A DNA stretch of 64,000 nt from Pseudomonas sp. BCA17 (GCF_004519405.1 NZ_SGWI01000006.1:186001-250000); one strand, 5' to 3'. Shown: positions 1-9,482, counted from the stretch's first letter. Numbers and translations are program-made. The notes: generated by a model from the sequence alone, not told the origin.

Positions 1-1294
1 CCATGGCCTTGACGAAGTCATCGCAAGTCACCGCCTGGCCGTCGTGACGTTCGAAATACAGGTCACTGCCTTTGCGGAAGCCTTCAGCACCGAGCAAGGT
101 GTGGATCATGCCGACCACTTCCGAACCCTTTTCATACACGGTCAGGGTGTAGAAGTTGGAGATTTCGATAAAGCTTTCCGGGCGCACGGCGTGAGCCATG
201 GGGCCTGCGTCTTCGGCGAACTGGTGAGTACGCAGGTACGCCACATCCTGGATGCGCTTGACCGTGGCCGAGTTCATGTCGGCGGAGAACCCGGAATCGC
301 GGAACACCGTGAAGCCTTCCTTGAGCGACAGCTGGAACCAGTCGCGGCAGGTCACGCGGTTGCCCGACCAGTTGTGGAAGTACTCGTGGGCGACGATGGC
401 CTCCACCCGCTGGTGCGCGGCGTCGGTGGCGGTTTCGGCGCGGGCCAGCACGGCGCTGGAGTTGAAAATGTTCAGTCCCTTGTTTTCCATGGCGCCCATG
501 TTGAAGTCGTTCACGGCCACGATCATGAAGATGTCGAGGTCGTACTCGCGGCCATAGGTTTCTTCATCCCAGCGCATGGATTTTTTCAGGCTGGTCATGG
601 CGTGCTGGCACTTGTCGATGTTTTCCGGTTCGACGTAGATGCGCAGCGCCACTTCACGCTGGGTCATGGTGGTGAAACTGTCCTCAACGCACCACAAATC
701 ACCGGCGACCAGGGCAAACAGATAGGCCGGTTTCTTGAACGGGTCTTCCCAGGTCGCCCAGTGGCGGCCGTCTTCACCGGGGCCGCTGGCAATCGGGTTG
801 CCGTTGCTCAACAGCACCGGGTAGCTGTGCTGCTCGGCGATCACCGTAGTGGTGAAGGTACTCATCACATCCGGGCGGTCGAGGTAATAGGTGATCTTGC
901 GAAAACCCTCGGCCTCGCACTGGGTGCAGAACATGCCGCCGGATTTGTACAAGCCTTCCAGGGCGGTGTTGCTTTCCGGGTGGATCCTGACCGTGGTATC
1001 CAGCGTGAAGGTAGCGCTCTTCGGGTGCACGGTCAGGTGGCTGTCGGTCAACTGGTAGTCAGCGTCCGTCAACGCCTGGTCGGCCAGGCTCACACTCAAC
1101 AGCTCAAGTTGCTGGCCATCCAGCACCAATGGCGGCAAGCCGGCGCCGCGCTCAGGGTTGCGGCGCATCATCAGTTGCGCGTGGACCAGGCTGTGGTCCT
1201 CGAACAACTCGAAGGTCAGGTGCGTCTCGTCGATCAGGTAGTCCGGCGCCTGATAGTCCTTCAGGTAAATCATCTTCGGTTGTTCGGTGCGCAT
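1..1294 (-). CDS. pepN: Aminopeptidase N, 3' end cut by window edge
   Basis: This is an M1-family zinc aminopeptidase of the cytoplasm that removes N-terminal residues from peptides. Only the first ~431 residues are in the window; the C-terminal part lies beyond base 1. The substrate-binding GAMEN motif (GAMENKG) and the zinc motif HEYFHNWSGNR (HExxH, about residue 302) are both present and in the spacing expected of E. coli-type PepN. The ATG at 1294-1292 is preceded by AAGGA. The next gene upstream on the same strand is DUF2797 (stop at 1308), 13 bases away, so it may be the last gene of that operon. Confidence 0.95.
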   Translation of the reverse strand, partial: MRTEQPKMIYLKDYQAPDYLIDETHLTFELFEDHSLVHAQLMMRRNPERGAGLPPLVLDGQQLELLSVSLADQALTDADYQLTDSHLTVHPKSATFTLDTTVRIHPESNTALEGLYKSGGMFCTQCEAEGFRKITYYLDRPDVMSTFTTTVIAEQHSYPVLLSNGNPIASGPGEDGRHWATWEDPFKKPAYLFALVAGDLWCVEDSFTTMTQREVALRIYVEPENIDKCQHAMTSLKKSMRWDEETYGREYDLDIFMIVAVNDFNMGAMENKGLNIFNSSAVLARAETATDAAHQRVEAIVAHEYFHNWSGNRVTCRDWFQLSLKEGFTVFRDSGFSADMNSATVKRIQDVAYLRTHQFAEDAGPMAHAVRPESFIEISNFYTLTVYEKGSEVVGMIHTLLGAEGFRKGSDLYFERHDGQAVTCDDFVKAM

Positions 1295-1307
1295 GGGTGG
1301 CATCCTT

Positions 1308-2138
1308 CTACTGATGCACGGCGAGCTGGTAGGCCGTGTATTTGCGAATATTGATAACGCCGGTATCGAAGATCAGGTATTGGCCCTTGATCCCCAGCAG
1401 CGTGCCTTCGGCAATCGGGTTCTTGTCCAGGTTGAAACTGACGATCTTGGCGGGATACTGCTCCACCGGATAGCGGATCTCGATCGGCTCGACGTCGGCA
1501 ATGGTTTGGATGGCCTGCAGGCCAAAGCGTTCCTGCAACCCCAGCAAGCCTTCGGCGCAGGAGGCGAACAGTTCATCGCGTACCTGCTTGAGGTCCACCG
1601 ACTGGGCGTCGCCCTTGAGCAGCGCACGCCAGTTGGTCTTGTCGGCCACCTGACTGCGGAACAGGTCTTCGACGAAACCCGATTGCTGGCGGGTGGCAAC
1701 GCGCATGATCGGCAATGCCTGGCTGGCGCCCTGGTCCAGCCAACGGGTTGGCAGTTGAGTGGCGCGGGTGATACCGACCTTGATTCCCGACGAGTTGGCC
1801 AGGTAGACCACGTGGTCGGTCATGCAGAATTTTTCGCCCCAGCCCGGATCACGGCAGGTGCCGGCGTCGTAATGACAACGCTCGGGGCTCATGATGCACA
1901 GGTCGCACTGGGCCAGTTTGGTCATGCACGGGTAGCAGTAACCCTGGCTGAAACTGGTTTTGGTCTTGCGGCCGCAATGGCTGCAATGGATGGCGCCCAG
2001 GTACTCCAGGCGCACGCGAGTACCGATCAACGGATTGACCGGCACCTCGGTGTCACCCAGGCGAAACGCATACTGAACGGTCGGCTCACCGAGTTGCGCC
2101 GACATTTTGCTGACTGCACCGCGACCAATTTCAATCAA
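1308..2138 (-). CDS. DUF2797 protein: Cys-rich zinc-ribbon plus GIY-YIG-like core
   Basis: Conserved proteobacterial protein of unknown role. The N-terminal half has paired cysteines (CSHCGRK, CYPC, CDLC, then ERCHYDAGTC) that look metal-binding. This is followed by VVYLANSSGIKVGITR and TRWLDQGA, which resemble the core of GIY-YIG nucleases, with a Glu (VEDLF) further on; that resemblance is my inference. The start is uncertain. The TTG at 2138 overlaps the upstream stop as TTGA and keeps the family's conserved G-x-x-x-KM N-terminus. A GTG or ATG reading further upstream (to 2195) and an internal ATG at 2105 are alternatives. Predicted length is 276 residues from the TTG. Confidence 0.85.
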   Translation of the reverse strand: MIEIGRGAVSKMSAQLGEPTVQYAFRLGDTEVPVNPLIGTRVRLEYLGAIHCSHCGRKTKTSFSQGYCYPCMTKLAQCDLCIMSPERCHYDAGTCRDPGWGEKFCMTDHVVYLANSSGIKVGITRATQLPTRWLDQGASQALPIMRVATRQQSGFVEDLFRSQVADKTNWRALLKGDAQSVDLKQVRDELFASCAEGLLGLQERFGLQAIQTIADVEPIEIRYPVEQYPAKIVSFNLDKNPIAEGTLLGIKGQYLIFDTGVINIRKYTAYQLAVHQ

Positions 2139-2395
2139 TGGATCGCATCCGACTTGAACAGGATGTTCGGCACCGGTGCCGACTTGGACGCGCATTCCTG
2201 CGGCCCCATGTAGCCGGTGCGCTGGTCTTCCGGCAGGTTCTGGATTTCCCAGGCGATCACCGCTTGCAGGGACAGCTCACGCTGTTCGGCGGTGAGCTTG
2301 CGGCCATCGGACCATTTGCCGATTTCCACGGCGAGCTTGAGGCTCTCGTAGATATCCGGGGTGATGTTTTCGATCATTTCAGCAAAAGAGGACAT
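2135..2395 (-). CDS. DUF1315 (YeaC-like) small protein
   Basis: 86-residue soluble protein of the YeaC/DUF1315 family, function unknown. It begins MSSFAEMIENITPDIYESL and contains the family-like stretch KWSDGRKLTAEQRELSLQA and a GYMG motif near the C-terminus. The ATG at 2395 has a strong AAGGAAGAG ribosome site. It lies between the rhomboid gene (15 bases upstream) and the DUF2797 gene, whose probable start overlaps its stop, so all are likely co-translated in one operon. Confidence 0.88.
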   Translation of the reverse strand: MSSFAEMIENITPDIYESLKLAVEIGKWSDGRKLTAEQRELSLQAVIAWEIQNLPEDQRTGYMGPQECASKSAPVPNILFKSDAIH

Positions 2396-2409
2396 AAGGC
2401 TCTTCCTTA

Positions 2410-3279
2410 TCAAATAGACGCTTTGCGGCGGCTGTACAGCCCGCCCAGCAAACCCGTCAGGCAACCGATGGCCAAGCCGCCCACGTGGGCCGCGTTGGCG
2501 ATTTCGCCGAAGCCGATCATCGAGACCAGCCCCGACATGCAGAGCACCAGCCATATCAGCATCATTGCCAGCACCCCACGGGGCAAACGATAGGCCGGGT
2601 TGGGCGACAACAATTGAAAAATCCAGCAGTGCCCGAGCAAGCCATACAACACACCGGACAGCCCGCCAAACAAGCCTGGGCCACCATAGGCATATTGCGC
2701 GTAATTGGAGACCAGGCTGAACAACAGGGTCAGGCCCAGCAGGTTGATGCTGCCCTGGCGTACTTCAATACGGCGCCCCAGCTCCCAGTACCACATGCCA
2801 TTCATGGCCAGGTGCAGGATGCCGAAGTGGATCAGCATCGGCGTGACCAGCCGCCACCACTGCCCCGAGGCCAGGCTGTCGGCCAGCGGAGTGAACTGGA
2901 TGTACTCACCCAGGACGCGGAACGGCAGGAAGGTCAGCCAGGCCACGGCTTGCAGGTTTTCACCGAGCAGGGTCACCGCGCCCACAATCATGCTCGCCAG
3001 CAGCACCAGTGCGGTCACCGGGCTCATGCGCAGTTGTTGGACAAAGCCGGGACGCCTGAGAGGCGCCTGTTCGGGAATGTCCAGTTGCTGGTCCGGGTCA
3101 CCGGCGGGAAAGCGCTGATACAGCACGCGCACGTCGTCGCTGATGCTCTCGGGCACCCACAACACCTGCTCACCGCCCTCCTCGCTGACGCGATGGGGCA
3201 CCTGCATGCGTTGCAGCAGCTTGACGAAACCGCCCAGGTCGACGCTCAAGGGCAAGCGCAATACAGCTACGGTACTCAT
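2410..3279 (-). CDS. Rhomboid-family intramembrane serine protease (GlpG-like)
   Basis: 289-residue polytopic inner-membrane protease. Residues 1-~85 form a cytoplasmic domain like that of E. coli GlpG; about six membrane spans follow. The catalytic Ser is in GLSGVLYGLLG (Ser208) and the catalytic His in AAHVGGLAIG (His265). The oxyanion/structural HxxxxHxxxN element is HFGILHLAMN (His151...Asn160). All key rhomboid residues are therefore present. The start codon overlaps the stop of the phosphoesterase gene (ATGA), indicating translational coupling. Substrates are unknown. Confidence 0.93.
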   Translation of the reverse strand: MSTVAVLRLPLSVDLGGFVKLLQRMQVPHRVSEEGGEQVLWVPESISDDVRVLYQRFPAGDPDQQLDIPEQAPLRRPGFVQQLRMSPVTALVLLASMIVGAVTLLGENLQAVAWLTFLPFRVLGEYIQFTPLADSLASGQWWRLVTPMLIHFGILHLAMNGMWYWELGRRIEVRQGSINLLGLTLLFSLVSNYAQYAYGGPGLFGGLSGVLYGLLGHCWIFQLLSPNPAYRLPRGVLAMMLIWLVLCMSGLVSMIGFGEIANAAHVGGLAIGCLTGLLGGLYSRRKASI

Positions 3280-4247
3280 GCAATAACCTCAGGCCGCTCA
3301 ACGTCGACCCATACGAATTTACGCGGGTCCAGTCGGGTTTCCTGATCCAGTCGATACGCCACCAGCTTGCCGTACAGCACCGCGCTGTAGTCCAGGCAGG
3401 CCAGGTTGTCGCGGATAGGTGCCGGTTTGCCGCTGCGCCAGTAATGGCCGACGAACAACAACGGCTCGTCGACGCCATAGCGCAGCAGGGAGTTTTTTTC
3501 AGTGGACGACAAGGGCGTGCGCGCTACCGGTTCCGGCAATGCGTCGGGCTGAAACACGATGTCGCCGTAGGTTTTCGGATCGTCTTCCCAGAATTTTGTG
3601 CGGAAGAACGAGCGTGTCAGGCCATCGCCACCGGTGAGCGTAAGCCCATCCGGCAGGCGCATATCGGTGCCACGCAGCAGGCGGTCGAACGCATTGCAGG
3701 CAAAACTGCCGGGCACGGCGGCGGCCTGCAGGAAGTGCTGGTCGATACAGCCATCCGGGAAGGTCGCACGCAGCGGCTGGATGAAACCGTCATCCCAGCA
3801 CGCATGCACCACACGGAAGCGCCCGGCATCGACAAACAGCGGCATGTCATAGAACCAGCCGAGGAAATCGTGCCAGTCGGCCGGGTGGTGCTCGAACTGG
3901 GTCAGGGTCTCATGGATCAAGCGCGCATGACGCGGGTTGTGCTCGCGCACGAACTGCTTGCCACTGCCCGGCGGCGCCGGTGTGGTCCAACCCAGTGCGT
4001 TGAACTCGTGGTTGCCCATGACGCACAGCGCCTGGCCGGCCTCGGCCATGTCGTGGACGATATGCAACGCCTCGCGGATGCGCGGGCCGCGGTCGATGAT
4101 ATCGCCGAGGAACACCGCCATGCGGGTTGGATGGCGCCAGGTGCCGCCCTGCTTGTGGTAACCCAGCCGGTCGAGCAGGTGCTCAAGGGTATGGGCGCAA
4201 CCGTGCACGTCACCAATCAGGTCGTAGCTACGCGCGGGATCGAGCAT
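3276..4247 (-). CDS. Calcineurin-like metallophosphoesterase
   Basis: 323-residue cytoplasmic phosphoesterase of the calcineurin-like/PPP fold. The metal-binding blocks appear in order: GDVHG near residue 12, GDIIDRGP, GNHE, then VVHACWD and GHYW. This set is typical of Ser/Thr-phosphatase-like or dinucleotide phosphatases; the real substrate cannot be told from sequence. The start was placed at the ATG at 4247, which shares one base with the nadK stop (TGATG). The 3' end overlaps the rhomboid start by four bases. The tight packing suggests one polycistronic unit from nadK through pepN. Confidence 0.9.
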   Translation of the reverse strand: MLDPARSYDLIGDVHGCAHTLEHLLDRLGYHKQGGTWRHPTRMAVFLGDIIDRGPRIREALHIVHDMAEAGQALCVMGNHEFNALGWTTPAPPGSGKQFVREHNPRHARLIHETLTQFEHHPADWHDFLGWFYDMPLFVDAGRFRVVHACWDDGFIQPLRATFPDGCIDQHFLQAAAVPGSFACNAFDRLLRGTDMRLPDGLTLTGGDGLTRSFFRTKFWEDDPKTYGDIVFQPDALPEPVARTPLSSTEKNSLLRYGVDEPLLFVGHYWRSGKPAPIRDNLACLDYSAVLYGKLVAYRLDQETRLDPRKFVWVDVERPEVIA

Positions 4248-5137
4248 CAGTCGCCTCCACCCCCCAAGCGGCTGCCCCAGCCCAGCTTGGTGCGGCACAC
4301 TTCGTAGTAGTTGTGATCCAGCGGGTGGATCAAGCGCAACTTCTGTGCCTTCTTGCTCACCGTGATGGTGTCACCGGGCGCGCAGGTGAAATGGTTCTGC
4401 CCGTCGCAGGAGACTTGCGGGTAGATCTGCATGTCTTTGGATACCACGATTTTCAGCTCACTGTTGCCATCGACCACAATCGGTCGGCTGGACAACATAT
4501 GGGGGTACATCGGCACGATCACAATGGCATCGAGCTTGGGGTGCATGATCGGGCCACCGGCCGACAGCGCATACGCCGTAGAACCGGTGGGCGTGGCGAC
4601 GATCAGACCGTCGGCCTTCTGGCTGCACACGAACTGGCCATCGATATACAGCTCGAACTCGATCATGCGCGTGGATTTGCCGGGATGCAGCACCACGTCA
4701 TTCAGCGCATCGCCCTGGCCGATGGCTTCACCGTGGCGGCGCACTTCGGCTTGCAGCAGGAAGCGGTTTTCCACCAGATAATGGCCATCGAGCACCTTGG
4801 CCACTTCGACTTCCAGCTCATCCGGGCGAATGTCGGTGAGAAACCCCAGGCTGCCTCGGTTGATCCCCAGCACCGGCACGTTATGCCGTGCCAAGGCCCG
4901 GGCCGCGCCAAGCAGGCTGCCGTCGCCGCCGACCACGATCACCATGTCGCACACTTCGCCAAGCATCTTGCGCGACGAAGTCTGCAGGCCGTGGCCCGGC
5001 AGGATTTCGGCGATGGTGTCTTCGAGGATCACATGCAGGTGGCGTTCCAGCAGGAATTTTTTCAGCCGGCGGACGGTGTCCAGTACCTGGGTGCTGCCCA
5101 GACGACCGATAATGCCGATATTGCGAAATTGCTCCAT
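4247..5137 (-). CDS. nadK: NAD kinase
   Basis: ATP-dependent phosphorylation of NAD+ to NADP+ in the cytoplasm. The 296-residue length fits the family. The diagnostic VGGDGSLLGAAR block lies near residue 70, followed by GINRGSLGFLTD, the ADGLIVATPTGSTAY signature and a C-terminal SCDGQ region. The ATG at 5137 has GCAGGAG upstream. It is the first gene of the leftward operon and is divergent from DUF1853, with 145 bp between them that should hold both promoters. Confidence 0.97.
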   Translation of the reverse strand: MEQFRNIGIIGRLGSTQVLDTVRRLKKFLLERHLHVILEDTIAEILPGHGLQTSSRKMLGEVCDMVIVVGGDGSLLGAARALARHNVPVLGINRGSLGFLTDIRPDELEVEVAKVLDGHYLVENRFLLQAEVRRHGEAIGQGDALNDVVLHPGKSTRMIEFELYIDGQFVCSQKADGLIVATPTGSTAYALSAGGPIMHPKLDAIVIVPMYPHMLSSRPIVVDGNSELKIVVSKDMQIYPQVSCDGQNHFTCAPGDTITVSKKAQKLRLIHPLDHNYYEVCRTKLGWGSRLGGGGD

Positions 5138-5282
5138 GGGGCTCCTGCGGGATGTGGGGTGTGGCCAAAAAGAACGATTATGGGCGAAAGGCCGCGTCAG
5201 GCAAAACCCTTTGTCGCTGCCGGACCATGATGACAACGGTTCTCAGCCACCTGCCCGGTGCGTAAAAGGCTATGCTCGGACC

Positions 5283-6230
5283 ATGACCGTCTTCCCTGAC
5301 TTGCAGCATTTACCCCGCCAATTGCGCCACCCCGAGGTGCGCGACCTGGCGTGGGTGATACTTGCCCCGCCGATGCTTGCGCAAACGCCCTGGCCGCAGC
5401 GCCATCCGCTGGCCGGCAGCGCCTGGGTGCAGGCGCCCGAGCGGCTTGAACACTGGTTGCGCGCCCTCGATCAGGACAGCAGCGCCCTGCAGCACTGGCT
5501 GAGCCTGTCACGCACCCGACGTCTGGGCCTCTACTACGAACGCCTGTGGCAATTTGCCGTGCAGCATGCGCCGGGCGTGGAGCTGGTGGCGGCCAACCTG
5601 CCGATCCGCCGCGCCGGGCACACCCTGGGCGAGCTGGATATGCTGGTGCGCGACCGCGACGGCGTGCACCACCTGGAGCTGGCGATCAAACTTTACCTTG
5701 GCCCCCAGCACGGCGATGGCCAGGACGCCGCGCAATGGTTGGGCCCTGGATGCCACGACCGGCTGGATCGCAAACTGGCGCACCTGGCTCAACATCAGTT
5801 GCCGATATCGGCCAAACCCGAAAGCCGTGAAGCCCTGGCGGCGCTGGATATCCAATCCTTGGATGCGCATTTGTGGCTGGGCGGTTATCTGTTGTACCCG
5901 TGGCCCGGCCAGGCCGAACCTCCCCGCGGCGCCCATCCGCAACATCTGCGCGGGCACTGGTTGCATCAGCGCGACTGGTACGACTTTTCCAGCGCACGCC
6001 CGCCCGGGCGCTGGCAACCCCTGCCACGCCACGCATGGCTGGCGCCGGCGCATTACCCTGCGAGCGAGGTGTGGAGCGAGGAACAGATGCACCGCTGGCT
6101 GGCCGACCTGGACCCGATGGCGCCGGCACAGCTGTTGGTGCGGCTGGTGCAGGCCGGTGAAGCCTGGGAGGAAGCCGAGCGATTGTTCCTGGTGGCGGAC
6201 CTTTGGCCCAACGTTCCAGGCAATGCCTGA
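5283..6230 (+). CDS. DUF1853 family protein, possible PD-(D/E)xK fold
   Basis: 315-residue protein of the DUF1853 family. Around residues 115-140 it has GELDMLVRD followed by HHLELAIKLYL, an arrangement (acidic residue, then E-x-x-x-K) like the core of PD-(D/E)xK nucleases; assignment to that fold is inference. The rest is rich in Trp, His and Arg and has no membrane span or signal. The ATG at 5283 was chosen because it begins the conserved part; the reading frame stays open much further upstream. It is divergent from nadK and conserved next to it in Pseudomonas. Biological role unknown. Confidence 0.82.
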   Translation: MTVFPDLQHLPRQLRHPEVRDLAWVILAPPMLAQTPWPQRHPLAGSAWVQAPERLEHWLRALDQDSSALQHWLSLSRTRRLGLYYERLWQFAVQHAPGVELVAANLPIRRAGHTLGELDMLVRDRDGVHHLELAIKLYLGPQHGDGQDAAQWLGPGCHDRLDRKLAHLAQHQLPISAKPESREALAALDIQSLDAHLWLGGYLLYPWPGQAEPPRGAHPQHLRGHWLHQRDWYDFSSARPPGRWQPLPRHAWLAPAHYPASEVWSEEQMHRWLADLDPMAPAQLLVRLVQAGEAWEEAERLFLVADLWPNVPGNA

Positions 6231-6348
6231 CGAACGCAGCGTCCCCCTGCAACCAGCCATCCTTCCTACAGAAAAACTGGAACTCTTCCGATCCATGCGG
6301 CCACGCAAGGACGACATCCTCCTGTGACTGCATAACGAGAGTTCTATT

Positions 6349-9294
6349 GTGACTATTGTCGCCAAGCCACCCTACCTGCCGCCCACATTCCCAACCCCGG
6401 AAGCCGGTCCAGAAGCCCAACCTGCCAATCACGGTATACGCATCAAGCGCCATATCGACAGCGCCCCACCCAAGCAACAACTGTTGGGCGTTGAGGTGAA
6501 GCCTGACCCCACTTCCGACGGCTACGTCGAAGTCAATGTCGACCTCGCGCCGGGTAAAAACGTCGCGAACACCGACAAGGCCCCAGCGCCAATCAACCTG
6601 GGGCCGAATATCAATATTGATCCGAACGCGGAAGCCATCTCGGGCGCCTTCAAAACTGTCGAGCAGCAAGCCTCGGATTTTCTAAAAAAGAAATTTGCCG
6701 AAATGAAGGCCAAGGAGACTGGCGACAAGGCGAAGTGGGACATCGACCCAGACACGACCTACCTGGTCACTTACGACTACAACAGCAAGGGTTCACCCCC
6801 TCACCCGGCGAAGATCGTCCAGCGCATCTCGCTGACCCAGGCGATGATTCAAAATGCGCAAAAAACGCCCACGGGCAAAGGTTATGAAGTGCCGTTCTTT
6901 ACCGGCGGCCCGGACGTGCATGTTCAAAACCATCTGCCGACGCACAAACCGGGGGTATTTGATTTTCCCAGTCGCCTGAACCCCAACAGCAAAACTGCGG
7001 GCGTCACCCATAGCTACCAAGGCATTTATAGAGAGCCCGCCAACTCGCCCACCCAGCATTACAACGCCTCGAACCAGAGCGCTGTCACCCCGGCACAATT
7101 CAAAAGCCTGATCTGGAAGGCCGACTTCCAAAAACCCTACACGCAGTTTCTGGACGAGTTCTGGAGCACCCACCAGGAGAAATACCCAGTGCTGGCCAAG
7201 GCTTCCCTGGTCAAGGCGGCCATGGCTCAGCATCAGGAAGGCAGCCTCAGCGCGCGAGGCCGCGAGGTGATCATGCGCGCCGCCGGGTTATCCGGTAATC
7301 AGCAATCCTGGCCCGACATCAACTATGAAGACTTGCAGAAGAACCCGCCCAAGGACCCGGACATTGAAGTCGGCTTGTTGAAAATCGGCGAGTATCAATC
7401 CACCGACCTTATGTACATCACGGACAACAAGGTTCGATTCGACGCCGATGGCAAAAAGCTGCCACCGATGACACTTCTCTATATACCGGGCAACTCCTCG
7501 CCACTGCACACATTCAACAGCCCGGCCGAGATGAAAACCTGGCTGGCGGCGCAAATGGCCGACCCGGCCAAGCGCGCGGCCCTGTCGTCACACTTTGCAC
7601 TTAAAGACAAACCCATGGGCTGGGCCAGAGCTGGGGTAGATGAAACATTGGCCGGGCTCGGCGCCTGGCCGAAGGCACGTGAAACACCAGGCGGGCTGCT
7701 TTCATACAACCATCGGGCATTCAGTGGTAAATGGGACCCGCAGACCTACATCAAGACCGAACCCAGCACGTTGCCATTTGCCGAAGTGACCCGCAGGCAA
7801 AAGGAGCGCTCCTACGCCGACGCGGCCGTCAAGATCACCAGTGACGCCGACGTGACTAAACAAGGCGTGCTCGACACGTTGGAGCAGATCGGCAAGATGG
7901 CCTTGTTCATGACGCCTCTGGCGATGGTCGTACCTGAAGTGGCCTTGGGGTTGGACGCGTTTTACGTGGTCAGCGGTATCACCACGGCAGGCATCGGAGT
8001 GGATGACCAGGTACAGGGCAAACCCAAAGGCACCGACCGCGTGGTATTTGGCGTCTTCAACGCCGTCGTCACCGTGGCCCCCCATATCGGACGTGCCGGA
8101 CGTGGCGAACCCAAGGTGATCAACCCCACTGAAAAACCCCGGGTACACGTCGAGACGGACGACGCGAACCTGCCCTTGAAGAATGAAGCGCCCGCCGCCA
8201 CCGCCAATCGCCTGCGCCCATCACAATGGAGCGATATCAGCGCCTACGTCGTCCCCGATGGCGAAAAGCTGCTAACCAACAGCACACCTGACGCCAAGGG
8301 CATTTATCAGGTCAAGGGCGGCCAGGGCGAAGACCGCTGGTTGATCAAGCTTGCCGATGATAAGAATGCCGAGCACGTGTTTGAAATCAAAGGCAAATTC
8401 AGCAACGGTTACGCCCAAGTGATCGACCCGCATACCAGAAGACCGGTGATGACCGTCCACGCCACCGCCGACGGTACCTGGACGCCACTCAACGGCCCGG
8501 GCGGCATAAAGTGGCCGTGGCAAGCCGAAAAGCCGTTCGATCCCGCCGCTTACGACTACCCGGCGACGGGCGAGCCGTCATCATCGAGCGCCAGCAAGAA
8601 AATAGATAAACAGTTGAAAAAAGACGCGGACGACTTCCATAAAAATGCCAAGAGCAAGGCGCGGCCGGTCCATTCGCCGATCCCCAAAAAAGCATCTTTG
8701 GCGGAGACCATCAATAGCCTGTTCAAAAAAACCACCGGCCTGGTGTTTGGCGAAGATCACTCACAATCGGCCACGCTGCGGCTGCTGATTGATAATGCCG
8801 GCGAGTTCAAGCGCAACAATGTCCGCGTCTTGTATTCGGAAGGGTTCGACCACTCGTTGCAGCCTGACTTGGACAGGTTCTATGAAACCGGCGAGATCTC
8901 ACCCAAGTTGCGGGAAAACCTGAAAATAATCGACCGTGCCCATGCCGCGCATAAACCCTACACCAACGAACAACTGCTGGTGACCATGCGCTCGAATGGC
9001 ATTCGAGTCAAAGCGATTGACGTGCCCTCCAGCGAGTCCAAAACGACGCGGATCAAAAACATGAATTACTACGCGGCCAACGTCATCGAGCGCGACCAGG
9101 CTGCCCACCCCGGGGAGAAATGGATTGCCCGGGTCGGCAGCGACCACGTCGTCACGTATGACAGCCACCCGCCCATTCGAGGCGTCCCGGAACTGACGGG
9201 CTCAACGGGGATAACCGTCGATGAAGCGGTGGCCAATAAAGGCACTTCGATCATCCAGTCTCGCGATAAGACAGAAGTCTATATAGACATGTAA
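6349..9294 (+). CDS. Large toxin-like protein with TraB/ChaN-like GEDH C-terminal domain
   Basis: 981-residue protein without a Sec signal peptide. The N-terminus is Pro-rich and likely disordered (residues 1-~50). About residues 517-550 form a hydrophobic stretch (MALFMTPLAMVVPEVALGLD...) such as is seen in membrane-targeting regions of dermonecrotic-type toxins. A beta-rich block (YQVKGGQGEDRWLIKL... RRPVMTVHATADGTW) follows at ~640-700. From ~785 to the end is a compact domain with GEDHSQSATLRLL (Glu802, Asp803, His804), a YSEGFDHSLQPDLDRF block and a second conserved His (VGSDH, His933). This pattern resembles TraB/ChaN/EreA-like enzymes; activity is not known. It starts with GTG at 6349 behind AACGAGAG. 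Its GC content looks lower than its neighbours'. No immunity or secretion gene is adjacent. Confidence 0.8.
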   Translation: MTIVAKPPYLPPTFPTPEAGPEAQPANHGIRIKRHIDSAPPKQQLLGVEVKPDPTSDGYVEVNVDLAPGKNVANTDKAPAPINLGPNINIDPNAEAISGAFKTVEQQASDFLKKKFAEMKAKETGDKAKWDIDPDTTYLVTYDYNSKGSPPHPAKIVQRISLTQAMIQNAQKTPTGKGYEVPFFTGGPDVHVQNHLPTHKPGVFDFPSRLNPNSKTAGVTHSYQGIYREPANSPTQHYNASNQSAVTPAQFKSLIWKADFQKPYTQFLDEFWSTHQEKYPVLAKASLVKAAMAQHQEGSLSARGREVIMRAAGLSGNQQSWPDINYEDLQKNPPKDPDIEVGLLKIGEYQSTDLMYITDNKVRFDADGKKLPPMTLLYIPGNSSPLHTFNSPAEMKTWLAAQMADPAKRAALSSHFALKDKPMGWARAGVDETLAGLGAWPKARETPGGLLSYNHRAFSGKWDPQTYIKTEPSTLPFAEVTRRQKERSYADAAVKITSDADVTKQGVLDTLEQIGKMALFMTPLAMVVPEVALGLDAFYVVSGITTAGIGVDDQVQGKPKGTDRVVFGVFNAVVTVAPHIGRAGRGEPKVINPTEKPRVHVETDDANLPLKNEAPAATANRLRPSQWSDISAYVVPDGEKLLTNSTPDAKGIYQVKGGQGEDRWLIKLADDKNAEHVFEIKGKFSNGYAQVIDPHTRRPVMTVHATADGTWTPLNGPGGIKWPWQAEKPFDPAAYDYPATGEPSSSSASKKIDKQLKKDADDFHKNAKSKARPVHSPIPKKASLAETINSLFKKTTGLVFGEDHSQSATLRLLIDNAGEFKRNNVRVLYSEGFDHSLQPDLDRFYETGEISPKLRENLKIIDRAHAAHKPYTNEQLLVTMRSNGIRVKAIDVPSSESKTTRIKNMNYYAANVIERDQAAHPGEKWIARVGSDHVVTYDSHPPIRGVPELTGSTGITVDEAVANKGTSIIQSRDKTEVYIDM

Positions 9295-9311
9295 AAGCGT
9301 AAGTACCGTCT

Positions 9312-9409
9312 GTAGGAGCGAGCTTGCTCGCGAAACATCTCAACGATGACGCGTGTTGTCTGAATCAACGCGGCGCCTGTGAGTTTTTCGCGAGCAAGCT
9401 CGCTCCTAC
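9312..9409. repeat. REP pair (BIME-like inverted repeat)
   Basis: A 23-bp unit GTAGGAGCGAGCTTGCTCGC+GAA at 9312-9334 recurs in exact inverse at 9387-9409, separated by ~52 bp. This is the classic paired REP arrangement of fluorescent pseudomonads. It sits just after the stop of the toxin-like gene and between two convergent genes, so it may also stabilise 3' mRNA ends. Confidence 0.9.
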
Positions 9410-9482
9410 GAAAAGCCTGGACTGAGTGGATTAACGCCAGGCCCCCGGCTTTTTTGCCTTGCAAGAAGCCGGTGCCGCGCCT

